From positions 290,459,074 to 290,523,073 of the forward strand of contig CM051460.1 in assembly GCA_028095005.1 (NCBI GenBank): a stretch of DNA of 64,000 bases, written 5' to 3'. How positions within the stretch are numbered: position 1 is the first letter of the stretch; the number at the start of each line of letters is the position of its first letter. This document shows, piece by piece, positions 35,222-46,669 of this stretch. The position numbers and the translations under genes were made by a program. The stretch comes from Rhynchospora pubera. Taxonomy: Eukaryota; Streptophyta; Magnoliopsida; Poales; Cyperaceae. A model generated the notes under the pieces. That model worked only from the letters and a program-made list of their open reading frames with translations, did no database searches and had not been told where the DNA came from.

Positions 35222-36011
35222 TGTATCTATTTGAAGGATTGTGCAGGCTGAATAGAGGAAATATTGTAAGACCAAAGTAAGCACCTTTCTAGAGAGCTCT
35301 TTTCATGTACTGACTGGCTGGTGTTCAAACTGGGGACTAGCAAGGTACTGGCTGGTCAAATCTCAATTTGAACCATCTTTTTATGTTTTTCAATCTTTGT
35401 AATTTTATGTCTTTATCTTTTCGTAACGAAAGTCATGAATTTTTATTAATTAGATCTTTCTTTTCTTACACTAATTTCTCTGGCTTCTAATGTTATATAA
35501 ATCATATCTCATCAGTTGTAACCATATAGACTGTTCCAAGGCTGAAATTCAGGACTTCCTTTTTATCCCCTCTTTGACAAATATTTATTTCTTTTATAGA
35601 ACTGATCATTCTTTCATTGGCAGTCCTTTCTGGTTGTGATTTAGGTTTTGGCTGAGATGCTGAGGTAACGATGTATCCAGTTTTGTGCTTTATTCCAACT
35701 TATTCTGCCCATATTGTTGTAGAATGCGCCGAACAATATTTAATACTTTGTCATGAAATTGTATTTCTTAGTTTCTTGGAGACGGATTTCAACTATAGTC
35801 ACAAATTTTACATGACCAAAACTAGATTTCTGGTTGTATATGTCCTAATGTGTATTTATATTATATACATATATTCTTGTGTCCAAAACATCAGTTCCTG
35901 CTTCGCAATTAAAAAATGAAAAAAATTCAAAAGGCCACATATATAATAACCTTTTTTTTCCTCACTTTTATGAGATGAATCAGTGGTGCTAATTTCTTGC
36001 AAGTATGAGAA
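35222..36011. other. Non-coding interval
   Basis: AT-rich, no supported gene. This is the right side of the locus into which the copia element inserted. Confidence 0.4.
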
Positions 36012-36019
36012 CATGTAGG

Positions 36020-36200
36020 CAGGGGCGGATCTACCACCGGGGCGGGTGGCGCTAGAGCCCCACCTCACGCCGTCGAGCCCTTGGAGCCTCTTTTAGCCCC
36101 AGCTAATTTTTTCTGCCATTGGAGCACTCAAAAGTGGGGCTGAAAACTTAAACAGAGGTTGTCAGACCCACCTAGTATATTTTTTCTAGATCCGCCACTG
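36020..36200. mobile_element. hAT-type MITE, 181 bp
   Basis: Terminal inverted repeats CAGGGGCGGATCTA / TAGATCCGCCACTG and a perfect 8-bp target duplication CATGTAGG (36012-36019, 36201-36208). A second member lies at 59565-59774. Confidence 0.93.
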
Positions 36201-36208
36201 CATGTAGG

Positions 36209-36714
36209 ATTCTGAGATGTAGAACAACAATGTATATTTAAATCTCAAATTATGCATGGTTTGTCAATGTCTGAAATCTGAATGTTGCAGTAAGATTGAG
36301 GCACTGTGTCTGGTAACTGATTCATATGCATTTCACTGAAGAAGCTGTGAGTGCTGATGCTTGAGAGTTGAGACACATTAATCACCAGGATTGTGCAATT
36401 GGTGTCAGTGTGTCACCTTAGATTGAAATAAAACGGATCTACAGTTAGTTTGGCTATTTATGTCCCTAAGGGTACAATTGCTGAAAATATGCCAAAATCT
36501 GTAACACGTTTTACCGCAATGCGTGGGCAATACTGGGCATTTAGATATGTTATTGATATTTTTATACTTTTTCTTCAAGAGATAAATTGTAACCGCAGTA
36601 AAAACATCTACTTGAACAAGGAAAGATTGCAGGCTGTATTCCAGTAAAAGGAGAGTACCAAGAAATAAAAGAGTGCATTATACCCTGCAAAACATTATGT
36701 CCATCTTTCGTTGT
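36209..36714. other. Non-coding; left edge of the C/E duplication
   Basis: From about 36609 (TCTACTTGAACAAGG) onward the sequence is repeated at 57.93 kb, marking the left edge of the duplicated block. No gene before that. Confidence 0.55.
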
Positions 36715-36732
36715 CTCCAATATCTAAAAGTT

Positions 36733-36771
36733 TTTTTTTTTTTGACAAGCTAGGTAATGGCTACCTAGAAA
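36733..36771 (-). mobile_element. Extremely 5'-truncated LINE tail
   Basis: On the minus strand a CTAGGTAGCCATTACCTAG hairpin, a few bases and a poly-A tail, flanked by an 18-bp direct repeat CTCCAATATCTAAAAGTT (36715-36732 and 36772-36789). Under 40 bases of retroposon remain. Confidence 0.85.
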
Positions 36772-37398
36772 CTCCAATATCTAAAAGTTGTTGTCGTGTT
36801 TTAGAAATAACAAGCTCACGTCATTTTTTTTTTCTAGTTAATAGTTATAAAACTATGAAACTTTGAATTTCAAGTCGACTCTCAGTTGAATTTATGTAAT
36901 CCTGAAAACAAACATTGATGACAAGTAACACATGCATGCTTCACATTTTAAATTTTATTTTATATATGATTCTTTGATATTGTTTTTTGAAGCATTAAGA
37001 AAATTGTAGGTTATCTAGTGGGTTAAATACAAAAGCAGATCTTTTATATTCATTTGTTAAAGGCTTGTCCCTCGGAGGGCTTAAAAAACAGCAATATGTG
37101 GGAGAGAGATTTGCTAGAGCACTCACACAGGTAACATTCAGCAGAGTGAAAAAGCATATAGAGGAGCGGTTTCAATATCAATTAAGCATCAGATATCATA
37201 TCACAAAGCATATAAGATAAGACATCATAGGCAGGCAGACAAGATGAGGAAAGTAATAGATCCATATATGGACGACAAGCAATAGTAGCCAAGGAAATTC
37301 ACCAATAGTCAGGTAGTTAGAGAATGCATATCAGTATATTCAGCAAACATAATCAAAGAAGCATAGACTATATAAGATATATAATAGTAAGCAAGATA

Positions 37399-38567
37399 CT
37401 ACTCAACAAAATCTTGACACTCCATCCAAGCAACCTTAACCAACAGTTTGCCGTGATTGGGAGAAACAATGAATTTCTCATCAGAGTTTGAACTAGGATC
37501 GAACTCCACCATGTCATCAATGACTGATACATCACCAAGTTTAGTGCCTACTTCCATGCACACATGAACAAGCAGATTTGATTTGCGTGGGATTACAATC
37601 ATCTTCCTCGGCAAAGGGAGAGGGATGGACTTGCCAAGTTTGAGAGTGACAAACTCATCACTCAACTTATGGAAGAGCAGACTTTTCGCCTTTGGGTTGG
37701 AAAGGAGAGTATTTGATGCACTCAGTGTCCCATGAACTTGAATAGATGCATCTTCTTCCTCTTGGTTTTCGAAGTCAACAAAATGAACATCCAAATGTGC
37801 CTCCACTGCATCAGTGTAGACTGCAAAATTTAATTCCAAATGGTGGAGGCCAATGACCCTAAAACTCTTGCAGATAAATTGATCAAAGACATCCTCGCCT
37901 GCTTTCCACATAATTTCACAATCATCATACATATAACAAGAATAAAGAGATAAAATCCAAGGAAATAAGATTACTTCATCCTCTACAGGTATGCTACGTT
38001 TTGGACCAGTTAGAGTGACAGAGCCCTGTGATCAAACAAGAGCAAGAACATTAATTAACTAGAAAATCATTGACTGGTTTAATTAGATTATTACTCGAGA
38101 CATGCATGTGATGATTTAGATCAAAGTCTCATTTGTGAATTTCCTTTTTTCAATTATTTCTAGTCGCATTCAGAACCAAAGTTTTGTCCAACGACCAATA
38201 ATATAAATTAATATAGGAACCATTTGGCGGTGTCAATAGGAATGGTTAATTCATATTCCTCCTTGTTTGATAAATTGCACAAAAGTAAAACAATACAATT
38301 AGTAATCATTGCTGCTAAGGTGGAGGAATGCAGAAAACACTAAATGGGATGAACAAAATTAATTTGACCTTTAAATTAATTAGCGGAGGGCCCGGGGGCT
38401 GGGAATCAAAGATGACAAAATCTTGGTAGCGGCTGCGGAGGAGAATGACGCCGTAGTAGCCATGGTAACCGAAGCTGCCAATCCAGCAACCTTGTTGATG
38501 TGGTTCTACGCACCAAAATCGTGCTGAAAAGACTTCCAACCACGCAGACGCAAGCAGCTTCCGGCGG
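37399..38567 (-). CDS. DUF6598-type protein (gene C), 5' end unresolved
   Basis: Minus-strand exons 38369 to about 38567 and 37399-38025, intron 38026-38368 (donor AAG|GTCAAA, acceptor CACAG|GGC, phase 0 as in genes B and E). The first exon reads LEVFSARFWC..GYYGVILLRSR and ends PPLINLK. The second opens GSVTLTGPKRSIPVEDE, holds LHHLELNFAVYTDAVEAHLD and ends in VKVAWMEC and a TAG stop. GPKR and the NFAVYTDAVEA strand are DUF6598 hallmarks. No in-frame ATG occurs in the upstream exon, and its likely acceptors leave one base of phase as in gene E, so a further 5' exon should lie to the right, in the C-E intergenic region. It is head to head with gene E. The frame is otherwise intact. Confidence 0.65.
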
Positions 38568-38599
38568 CTACATCTACATTGTTCAAAAATCAAAAGCCA

Positions 38600-39973
38600 T
38601 TATTAATTTTAAGTACCAAATACACAAACCAAAAAAAATAATAAACTCTTGACTCTTGAGGTATGGAGTATAATACGGTTGCGTTGCTTCTCCTGACTCC
38701 ATTCGACAGGCGTGCTTCTCCTAGGTTTCGAACGAGAAGATGAAAAGTTTATCGGGAAAAAGCGTTTCAAGAATCAAACCAGACAGATCGGGAAAAATGG
38801 GATTAGTGCTTTCGTGCCCCCGTACTAAAGTCCGAATTCGATTCATTATGCCATTTTTATTCGGCCCACAATAGCGATTCTTCCGGATTTTTTTATCAAT
38901 AAAAAATATTCAAATTCTAAAGTTTTAAAAAGGATTAATTAGATTTATGCCACAGTAAAAATTAAGTTAATTAGCACTATGTCATTGGTAGATTGCTTAT
39001 TTCTAAAACTATCATCCTGAAATCTCTCATTATTTTTGAAAATTCCCAATTTACCCTTGTTTATAAATTCTAAAATGAACGCCGGAAAAAAAAAACACTA
39101 AATTGAGAATTTTTATTTTTTTGAATTAAAATAGGGGTCAATCCCCCACCAATTGAGAAATTTTTTAGTGCGCTAAGCCTATCTCCAAACTTAATATGTA
39201 TTTTGTATACCAGCTAAAACATGTTGGAGATTTTTGAATACTAAAGTACGCTAAAAATATTCCGTACAAATCTCCAAATTTTTTTTATTTTAAAAAAAAA
39301 TTGAAACAGTTATTAGCATGTATTTTGCAAATTTAGATTAATTAACCCATGATTAAGTAACCATAAGAATCGGTATTTTTTTTTTATTATGTATTTTGAT
39401 TTTTACAAGTTTATTGTAACAACTCAGCTATTTGCGTAATATTTTATTTCTCGTTAATGATACAAGTTAATGATGATAAGTTAAGATGGATAAAATGTTA
39501 TTTTACCGTATTTTTGTTGTTAATAATATAAATTTTGTTTTATGTGATTATTTTAATGCACTAGTGGCATAAAATTAATAAGTTTATATTGTTACGATGG
39601 CACATAACTCATTTTAATTAATTTGTAGTGCCATAAAACTAATTTGTTATATAGTGATGGTATTTTTCTCATTTCAAATTTTAAAAGTGACATATTTAAA
39701 AAGGTAAAATTGGCAAATCAATTTGTCGATGGCATAAAACTAATTTGCTCTATTTCATGATGACATAAAATTAATTTGTCATTTAGTAATGACATTTTAC
39801 TAATTTTAAATTTTCACAGTGACATAAATCTAATTAACCCTTTTTAAAAAATAACGTATTATTCTTATTAATAAAAAATTAAAGATAATACCGCATTAAA
39901 AATCCGAGACTGTTTTGGACCCAGATTGGGGCTTTATTAAAGTGACACGTCCCCAAAAAAGTTTATATTATCA
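38600..39973. promoter_or_regulatory. Shared intergenic region between divergent genes C and E
   Basis: Between the minus-strand gene C and plus-strand gene E. About 38645-38890 and 39890-39972 are repeated in the C'/E' copy (60.72-61.09 kb); the middle is not. No defined promoter elements can be assigned. At 39540-39845 a degenerate repeat of GGCATAAAACTAATTTG occurs. Confidence 0.4.
39115..39150 (-). mobile_element. Extremely truncated retroposon tail
   Basis: Minus strand GGGGGATTGACCCC hairpin followed by an A-rich tail. Flanked by AATTGAGAATTTTTAT (39101-39116) and AATTGAGAAATTTTTT (39151-39166), an almost perfect target duplication. Confidence 0.65.
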
Positions 39974-40953
39974 CTAGATTTGGCAGTCGCAGCTTCGCTG
40001 CGCTATGGTTTTTAGATAACAATAATTTAGTATGAACTATCTTAGGTTTTCAAATATATTGAATTTCTAAATTATATAATGATTGGTATGATTATTTTAA
40101 TATATTTAAAAAAAAAACTATTTTAATTATAGAAAATACAAAAATAAAAAAATTTTATTTTTAATTATAAAAAAAAACTAATTATGATTATACAAAATAC
40201 GGTCAAAAATAGAAAAAAATATGGCTACTTAATTAACGGAATTGCTTAAGACCATCCTCTAGATTCCATCATCCTCCATCATCCCAGTATGAACACACAT
40301 TTTTGGTCCCCACTATTTTGGTGAATTTATTCGAAATTGTTCTCCCTCCCATCCTTTCTTTTTTTGGTCCCCACCGTTTCTCTTCTTCTTATCATTTCCT
40401 ATTTTGGTCCCCACTATTTTTCTCTCTCTCATTTTTTCTATTTTTGATCCCCACTGTTTTTCTTAATAGTTTATATATATAACTGTTGAAGTTATATATG
40501 TAACTGTTGAAGTTAATATATATAACTGTTGAAGTTATATATGTACTGTTGAAATTATATATGTAACAGTTTAGATTAATATATTATATATGTAACTGTT
40601 GAAGTTAATATATATAACCGTTGAAGTTAATATATATAACTGTTGAAGTTAATATATATAACTGTTGAAATTATATATGTAACTATTGAAGTTATATATG
40701 TAATTATTGAAGTTAATATGTTATATATGTAACCGTTGAAGTTAATATATATAACTGTTGATGTTATTTATGTAGCTGTTGTAGTTAATATAAGTAATTG
40801 TTGTCCCAAATATATTGGAGATTGACTTGTGTTCCCACTGGGAGGGAGAAAAATAATAGGGACAAAAAATATTTTAAAAATAGAAAAAACTAAAATGTGT
40901 TCCCACTGGAGATGATGGGATGATCCTTATCATCCCCGCTTAAGTAGTAGAGA
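39974..40953 (-). mobile_element. Helitron, 980 bp (minus strand)
   Basis: On the minus strand the 5' end is TCTCTACTACTTAAG after an A, and the 3' end has the CGCAGCGAAGCTGCG hairpin, ten bases, then CTAG before T. The duplicated block near 61.08-61.11 kb retains the uninterrupted host site, so the boundaries are supported independently. It carries a minisatellite and no protein, and lies immediately upstream of gene E's first exon. Confidence 0.85.
40465..40805. repeat. Minisatellite of ~20-22 bp units
   Basis: About sixteen imperfect copies of TATATAACTGTTGAAGTTA inside the Helitron. Confidence 0.85.
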
Positions 40954-41032
40954 TGGATGCGGTGATGCTGTTGAGGAAAGCAATTCAGACGGAGCCCTTG
41001 TAAAGGAAAAAGAGGCTGCTGCGCCGAAGGAA

Positions 41033-43047
41033 ATGGATTTAGCAGAAACCTTTGGTGACGAAAGGGAAGCTGCTGACTGCAGGGAAGCCAAAGTGCCCCA
41101 TGCCGAGCACCAAACCGACGCGCATACCGGGTCTCTCTCTCTCCCACTCCCACCATCCCTCAGTCAAGCACCTGAGGAGCAATTTATGATGGACAAAATG
41201 ATCAATCTTTAGGCACCGTGTGGCTTTGTCATTAACTCGTTGCGTCTTTTATGTCTTTTAATTTAATTCAATGATTGATGATTGATGCTAAGAATGTAAT
41301 GAGCGATTATGGTATGGTATGGTATGTGTATTCAGATTAGGAAGATGCCAATGATATATTGATATGGGCAGTGCTTTCGCATGCCCTCTCCGACCACTGC
41401 AACGAAACTGTGCTAGTCTTTTTCCAAATCCTATTTGATCCATCCGACGGACTAATGTAACCAATATTTGAGGCAACAATATTGCTATTGTGGCTGCCGT
41501 GAGTGGTGGCAAGATGACCGAGATGGTTGGTTAGTTGACCTTGGTGCATTGAAGTAGAAGGCCCATAGGTATCAGTAAATAGAGCTTTGTACGAGTCTTC
41601 TTGGTTGGAGTAAATACCGCAAGGGAGTTGACACGCAGGACCAACTGATACCAAATTGTAAAAGCTGTAAACTAGTTAAGGAGAACGAGGATAATCAGCA
41701 GGGTAGTTTTGTCTTAAAAGATTCAATAAAGTGTTCTGATAAAATTTTGAACATACTCAAATTACTCCCCCAATAATACAATTACTCATTTCAGTTGGTT
41801 CAAAAAACTGAAAGAAGGGGATAGTAATGGTTACTAAGAAAAGTAATTGTACTTTTGTGGCATGTCCAATGCCTTCCCAAGTCTAGACCTGATGACAAAT
41901 TTGAAGGGAAAGAGTAACAAGTGAAGGAGACTATTGGAAGAAAATGTTAAAATGCTGAATAAGTTGCCTTGTCTTAATAAATTTTGCAGCTTTGTGATAT
42001 AACTATAGGCTCAATTGTTGCAGATTACCATTGGTTGAAGCCAGTCAAAATGATGATGTGAAGCTGTCTGTGGCGGAAAGGAATCTTATGGAGGTTTTCT
42101 CGGTCAAACTCCTCAAACTTGACAAAAGCGAGTTGGAGCAGATGTATGGTTGCATTTTGATCACCTATTATTCTACATATGTTGTTTTCAGCAGGAGAGA
42201 GGGGGAACCCCTACGTATTAGTCGTGAGGTCATTTTTAGTCTATTTATTTAAATTGTAATGCATGTCCATTTTAATTTTGATGAAGTTGGTGCATTTGTA
42301 TTATAGTCTCTTGACTCGTAGAATTTGATTCCTCTAATGTAGACAACGCTGTAGAAAATTGAGGTTAACACATAATTACTTGTTTCATTGCTGCAGGGTC
42401 ATCTTAAAATCAGGGGTCCTGACAGAGCTATAAGGCCAATGGATCTTGTTGCAATAGTTCCCCATCTCTTTAGATATAAAGGTTGCCGAGATCAGTTTGA
42501 AGATAAAGACGACGGGATATTATGGAATGGTATTGTAGGCGGGTACTATGACAAATTATTATCCGAACAGGTACAGAGCCAATTCGGCCTGATAGAGGTA
42601 AACTTTGCTGTTTATCGGCATGGTGCGGAGGCTCGTGTAGATGTTACACTCTCAGATTGTCAGTTCCTCTCGACTTTAGTTTACGGGTCGATAATTATTC
42701 AAAATTCGATGCTTGGGGAAGAGGGTCGAAGCTTCCTATTCAATAATGAAAGTGAATGCATTTGCATCGATGCCCATCACAGGGATAAGGTTGCACAACT
42801 TCCTCTCTCAAGATCTATAACCGTACATCCAATTGGTTCGGTTGTCACAGTTTATGTGAAACTCTGGCAAAGGAGCATCGTGGGCACACCGGATCAGCCA
42901 ATTGCTGACGGAATTTTCAATTTTACGGCTTGTGTGAGTGGACGGGAGGTGACGACTTTTAGAGCGGGTGCATGTGAGGTAACTGTTGGTGTCATGTGGG
43001 CTGAGACTAAGATGTCTGATGAATCCCTAGAGCGACCTTACATATAA
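41033..43047 (+). CDS. DUF6598-type protein with acidic N-terminal segment (gene E)
   Basis: Proposed exons 41033-41130, 42024-42228 and 42397-43047, about 317 residues. Exon 1 (from MDLAETFGDE) is acidic and is conserved in the E' copy as coding sequence. Exon 2 (LPLVEASQNDDVKLS..MYGCILITYYS) starts after TTGCAG with one leftover base, matching the two-base ends of exon 1 in both copies. Exon 3 opens GHLKIRGPDRAIRP and contains EVNFAVYRHGAEARVDVTLSD and VTVGVMWAETK. The 41131 donor is provisional: relative to E', about 750 bases are inserted at the end of exon 1. If exon 1 is not used, the first in-frame ATG is at 42088. No signal peptide or membrane segment. Confidence 0.7.
41065..41810 (-). 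mobile_element. Insertion at the end of gene E exon 1, retroelement-like remnant
   Basis: Absent from the E' copy, where exon 1 meets its intron directly. Both edges carry GAAAGGG / GAAAGAAGGGG-like bases. On the minus strand TTTGGTATCAGTTGG (near 41645) resembles a copia primer-binding site and is followed by an open stretch of about 100 codons with no domain I recognise. Probably a retroelement relic. Confidence 0.4.
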
Positions 43048-43456
43048 GTTTTGTATATTTAATTGAAGAGTTGTGGGACCTTTGTTATATTTTGTTTTTC
43101 TTGTCGTATTGCATATTAATGTTAAATGTTTATGGAGATATTGTGAATTTATGATGGTTTTCTATTACGTTGTTCGTTGTTATTGGTGTTTTTTTGTGGC
43201 GTTGCTGTTAATCGACTAAAATTCGAGAATTAACATACCAACTGCACTTCTAAGGTCTTCCTATATACTGACATAGACCAGTAATTGACTTAAAAAGGAT
43301 TTAAAGGAAGTACTGGTAAGCTCAGCACCTGTTATTCTTACACAGGAACCCTCTGTCTTTAACGCAAATACACAACAAGAATTGATAATCTTAAAGTCCT
43401 GCATTTTTCTGACAAATGAAATTGCTCGAGACAATCAGTGTCCCACAGAACTGCAC
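43048..43456. other. 3' flank of gene E
   Basis: Conserved with the flank of gene B (TGATGGTTTTCTATTA, then GGCGTTGCTGTTAA). No gene. Confidence 0.55.
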
Positions 43457-43459
43457 TAA

Positions 43460-43616
43460 GGGTGCGTTTGGATCGTTGGAAGAAGGAAGAAGAAGAAGAA
43501 AAAAGAAAAAAAAAAATTATAAACAATCCAAACTCTTCATAAAGTTACACACTTCCCAATACTTCTTCCCACTTCTTCCCTTCTTCCTTTCTTCCCATAC
43601 CTATCCGAACGCACCC
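43460..43616. mobile_element. Tourist-like MITE, 157 bp
   Basis: Ends GGGTGCGTTTGGATC / GTGCGTTCGGATAG mirrored, TSD TAA on both sides (43457-43459, 43617-43619). Purine-rich AGAAGA interior and CTTCTTCCC arm. Confidence 0.88.
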
Positions 43617-43619
43617 TAA

Positions 43620-44900
43620 GAAAAACGATTTTATTTTTATATTATAACAAGGAAAGAAATTTAATATCAACGCCACCATTATTCTTAAAAGATAAACAAG
43701 AGGTATACCGTATACTCAATTATGGAATGAATTTTACAGAATTCGATTTTGAAAGAAAGGGGAAAAAAAGGAACAAAAAGTAAGAAATGAGGAATACCAC
43801 ATCTGACAAGGAAAATCATTGATAAAGAATAACAGTTTGTGAAAAGAAACCCCATATTATTCTTATTGTGTAAGTGCTACGACTTTGATCAAAATTTTAA
43901 GTTTTAACACACTGTAAGAATTTGAGAAAAGTGAATGAATCCAAAAACGATGCATCTACCCTTTTTAAGAAAATCGTTCAACAGGTTTTAAACTTAAACT
44001 AAGAAAGGTTCAACGTTACTAACAAGTCCCTTGTTTCCGTTGTTTTTGCTAAATGCTCCCAAATAATCACAATCTGTCTAGTAGATAAAAATTTACTACT
44101 TTTCAAACATGACCTGTTGCTTACAAGTTGGAAAATGAGTTGTTATTTGCAGAGAAAGGAAAAACCTTCACATTTTCATATAACATTATATTTTCTCAAA
44201 TATAAAATGGGTATAGAAGAGCTCATGTGCAATTAGGAATAATGAAAGAGTTGACCTGACTAATAAAATCTGATAGGAAGCATGGAAAATTGGCAATGAT
44301 CTGACAAGGACTTATGCTTTTTTTACAAAATGGACCTCAACACTTTACAAATTTAAAAAGCATCCCACCTCATATTTTTCCTTGAATTTAAACTTGACAT
44401 GTTCAACCTGATTACACTTGGTTGATTGTGTCAAAATCCATGAGTGTAGCGACAGGGATGGAGTATGATATCATATTGGCGGGTATGTTTGGTAAACTAG
44501 AGAACAGGGTTTGTGAATATCTTTTATTCGTGCGAACCAAACAACATCCTTGATTCGCGAATATCGCTTGTTCAGAAATTCTCCGATTTTTGAGAATTCG
44601 CGAACAACGACCACGCGAACTTGGAAAACCTTTTTTAATGCGCTTTGGATTCGCGTGTAACGCCAAACACACCCAAATGAATAGAGATCGAGATTGAAAA
44701 CAAGTGAGAAAACAGAGGGAAACACCATGCATTCGCTAGCTGTGTATTCAATTAGCAAAGTTCTTTAACTTGTGAAGCAATTTGATATTGTATTAAAATG
44801 CATCCTAATTGTATATAATCTAAGAACAAACCAACAGTCTTTTCCCTTGTTTCTTTTGAATCTCAGGCTTGACATAGCCAACCGAGACGTCGTCTCGATT
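43620..44900. other. Intergenic interval with a possible MITE
   Basis: No gene recognised. 44481-44674 has inverted ends GGGTATGTTTGG / CCAAACACACCC and internal mirrored TTCGCGAA segments, so is probably another small TIR element. No clear target duplication. Confidence 0.45.
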
Positions 44901-45025
44901 GAATGTATCAAAATTCAGCCATTTGGGATGGCGTCCTGGACGGATTAGGTCGAGTTATGAGTATAATGGTTGGACTGCATCCCTGCCATATGGAGTCGGA
45001 GAAAGGAAAGGAGAGGGGATCAAGT

Positions 45026-45454
45026 CGCTAGCACGATATATCTCAGAGATAAAAAGATTACTTATATATTGGGCAGGTTTGTGGAGAGGAGCACTCAAGG
45101 AGGACATCCTAGAGATGCGTCAAGAAATTGCACCACTGTCAGCCCTGATTGAAGGAGGCATGAATGAGGAGAGGGCATTACAGTTTATTCATGTTATTTG
45201 ATTTGCTTTTTACGTCATTGTGTGTAATAAAGTTTGTATTGGATATTCTAGAATTTGAGATGTGCTGTGATATTGAAGTGGGTTGTTGGAATATGGGTTC
45301 AAATCGGATGAGATAGCAGGGGAGGCACTGGTACCGGTTTGGGGAATGGTGGTCTTTAATTGTTTGTGATACATTGCTTTGATTGTACTTCTTTATTGCT
45401 TTGGTAATGAGAAGTGGTGGGATCCACTTGTTTCAAAAAAAAAAAAAACAAACA
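45026..45454 (+). mobile_element. 5'-truncated LINE with 19-bp target duplication
   Basis: Flanked by AAAGGAGAGGGGATCAAGT at 45007-45025 and 45455-45473. The 3' end has the hairpin AAGTGGTGGGATCCACTT followed by TGTTTC and poly-A (45435-45448). The 5' part reads open (LWRGALKEDILEMRQEI) but is too short to name a domain. Confidence 0.88.
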
Positions 45455-45473
45455 AAAGGAGAGGGGATCAAGT

Positions 45474-46345
45474 ATGAGAAAAGTGCCATGGCTATCATTG
45501 AACTAAACTTAAAATGCAAATATATATGTCAATATCTCAATAATTGAATTCTTAAGAAGGTTAAATATCCAGATATGGCATGGCGTCCCTACTGGCTTCT
45601 AATCACTAGTTTATACCAATGCCATGTTAGATCAAGATTGCAAAAGAGATCAAGAATAAACAAAAATCAACCTGAGAGAGAGAAGACAACTCAAAGTCGA
45701 TCAAAGCTCAGATTTTTACATTCAATTCACTTACAAATCAATGTCTCACATATGAATTACCTTTTCACTTACTAAAATTTCATGGGAAAATTCATCGGGA
45801 AAGGTCTCCAAATAATTTAGAAAGGGTTTTACATTTTCCTGAAAAATAAATAAATGGAGAAGGTTAGGTGCTGGACGCATCCAGTGTCTTTTAAATGGAG
45901 AAGAGGATCAAGATGGGTTTCAAAATTCCCTCCTACAAGAGATGAACTTGGACAGACTTGGCACATGTGAGCCATATTAATTTCCTGCCTGGTTCATGGT
46001 GAACCCTGAGTACAACAGAGAAATGTTTCTCATTTACTTGATTGAGGTATGAATAAAATATATATTATTTGTACAATTATACAATTAAACAAAATAAATT
46101 TGTTAATTAATAAGCATAACTAATTTGAAGGAATAAAGAGAAAAAAAAAATAAAGTGAAAGCCGAAAGGCATAAAGAAAAAAGAAATCTACCGACAAAAA
46201 AAAGAAAAAAAATTCATGTAAGCCGAAAAAAATATATATATTCATTTGTGCATTTGTAAACTTAAAAAACTTTAAAATATGTGTACGAAATGACAAAATA
46301 TTTGTCTTGAATAATTTTATCATAGGATAGTTTAAATCAAGAAAG
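45474..46345. other. Non-coding interval
   Basis: AT-rich with poly-A runs around 46140-46240. No supported gene. Confidence 0.4.
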
Positions 46346-46349
46346 ACAG

Positions 46350-46560
46350 ATTAATTGGGGTGGTGCAGTTAAAGCAACTCTGTATCGGGGTCTTGATCGT
46401 GCAGTCATGAAATTCAAGAAGCCGTCAGGACCGTGGTTGCTTCTTTTGTATTGGCCATGGTCCTATCTTCCTGTTTGTAGACCTGGCGTAGGTGAATTGA
46501 ATGGATTAGGCCTTCCTGATTTAGATTCTTGCCCGCCGTTTGCGTGGTTTGTACAACCTT
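46350..46560 (+). pseudogene. Plant mobile domain (MAIN/PMD-like) fragment
   Basis: The frame INWGGAVKATLYRGLDRAVM, followed by LLLLYWPWSYLPVCRP, resembles the WG-x-A..L-Y-R and L-L-x-x-W-x-W..P-x-x-R-P pattern of the plant mobile domain (aminotransferase-like PMD), found in MAIN proteins and in transposons. Only about 65 residues remain before AT-rich non-coding sequence, so it is a relic exon. Confidence 0.55.
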
Positions 46561-46669
46561 ATTTGAATTATTTTATTAAATTATTCATAAAATTAATTGT
46601 AAATTTATTTACTTCATCCAATTTTTTTACTCATGGAAAAATAGTTTTGACGAATAAATTGATATAAAT

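Noticed and set aside
40248..40930. A separate TIR transposon around the minisatellite (CATCATCC ends)
   Set aside because: The Helitron boundaries at 39974 and 40953 enclose it and are supported by the empty site; the inverted similarity is internal.
44899..45201. 100-codon plus-strand frame at 44.9 kb as a gene
   Set aside because: It straddles the boundary of the LINE insertion (target duplication at 45007-45025), so it joins unrelated sequences.
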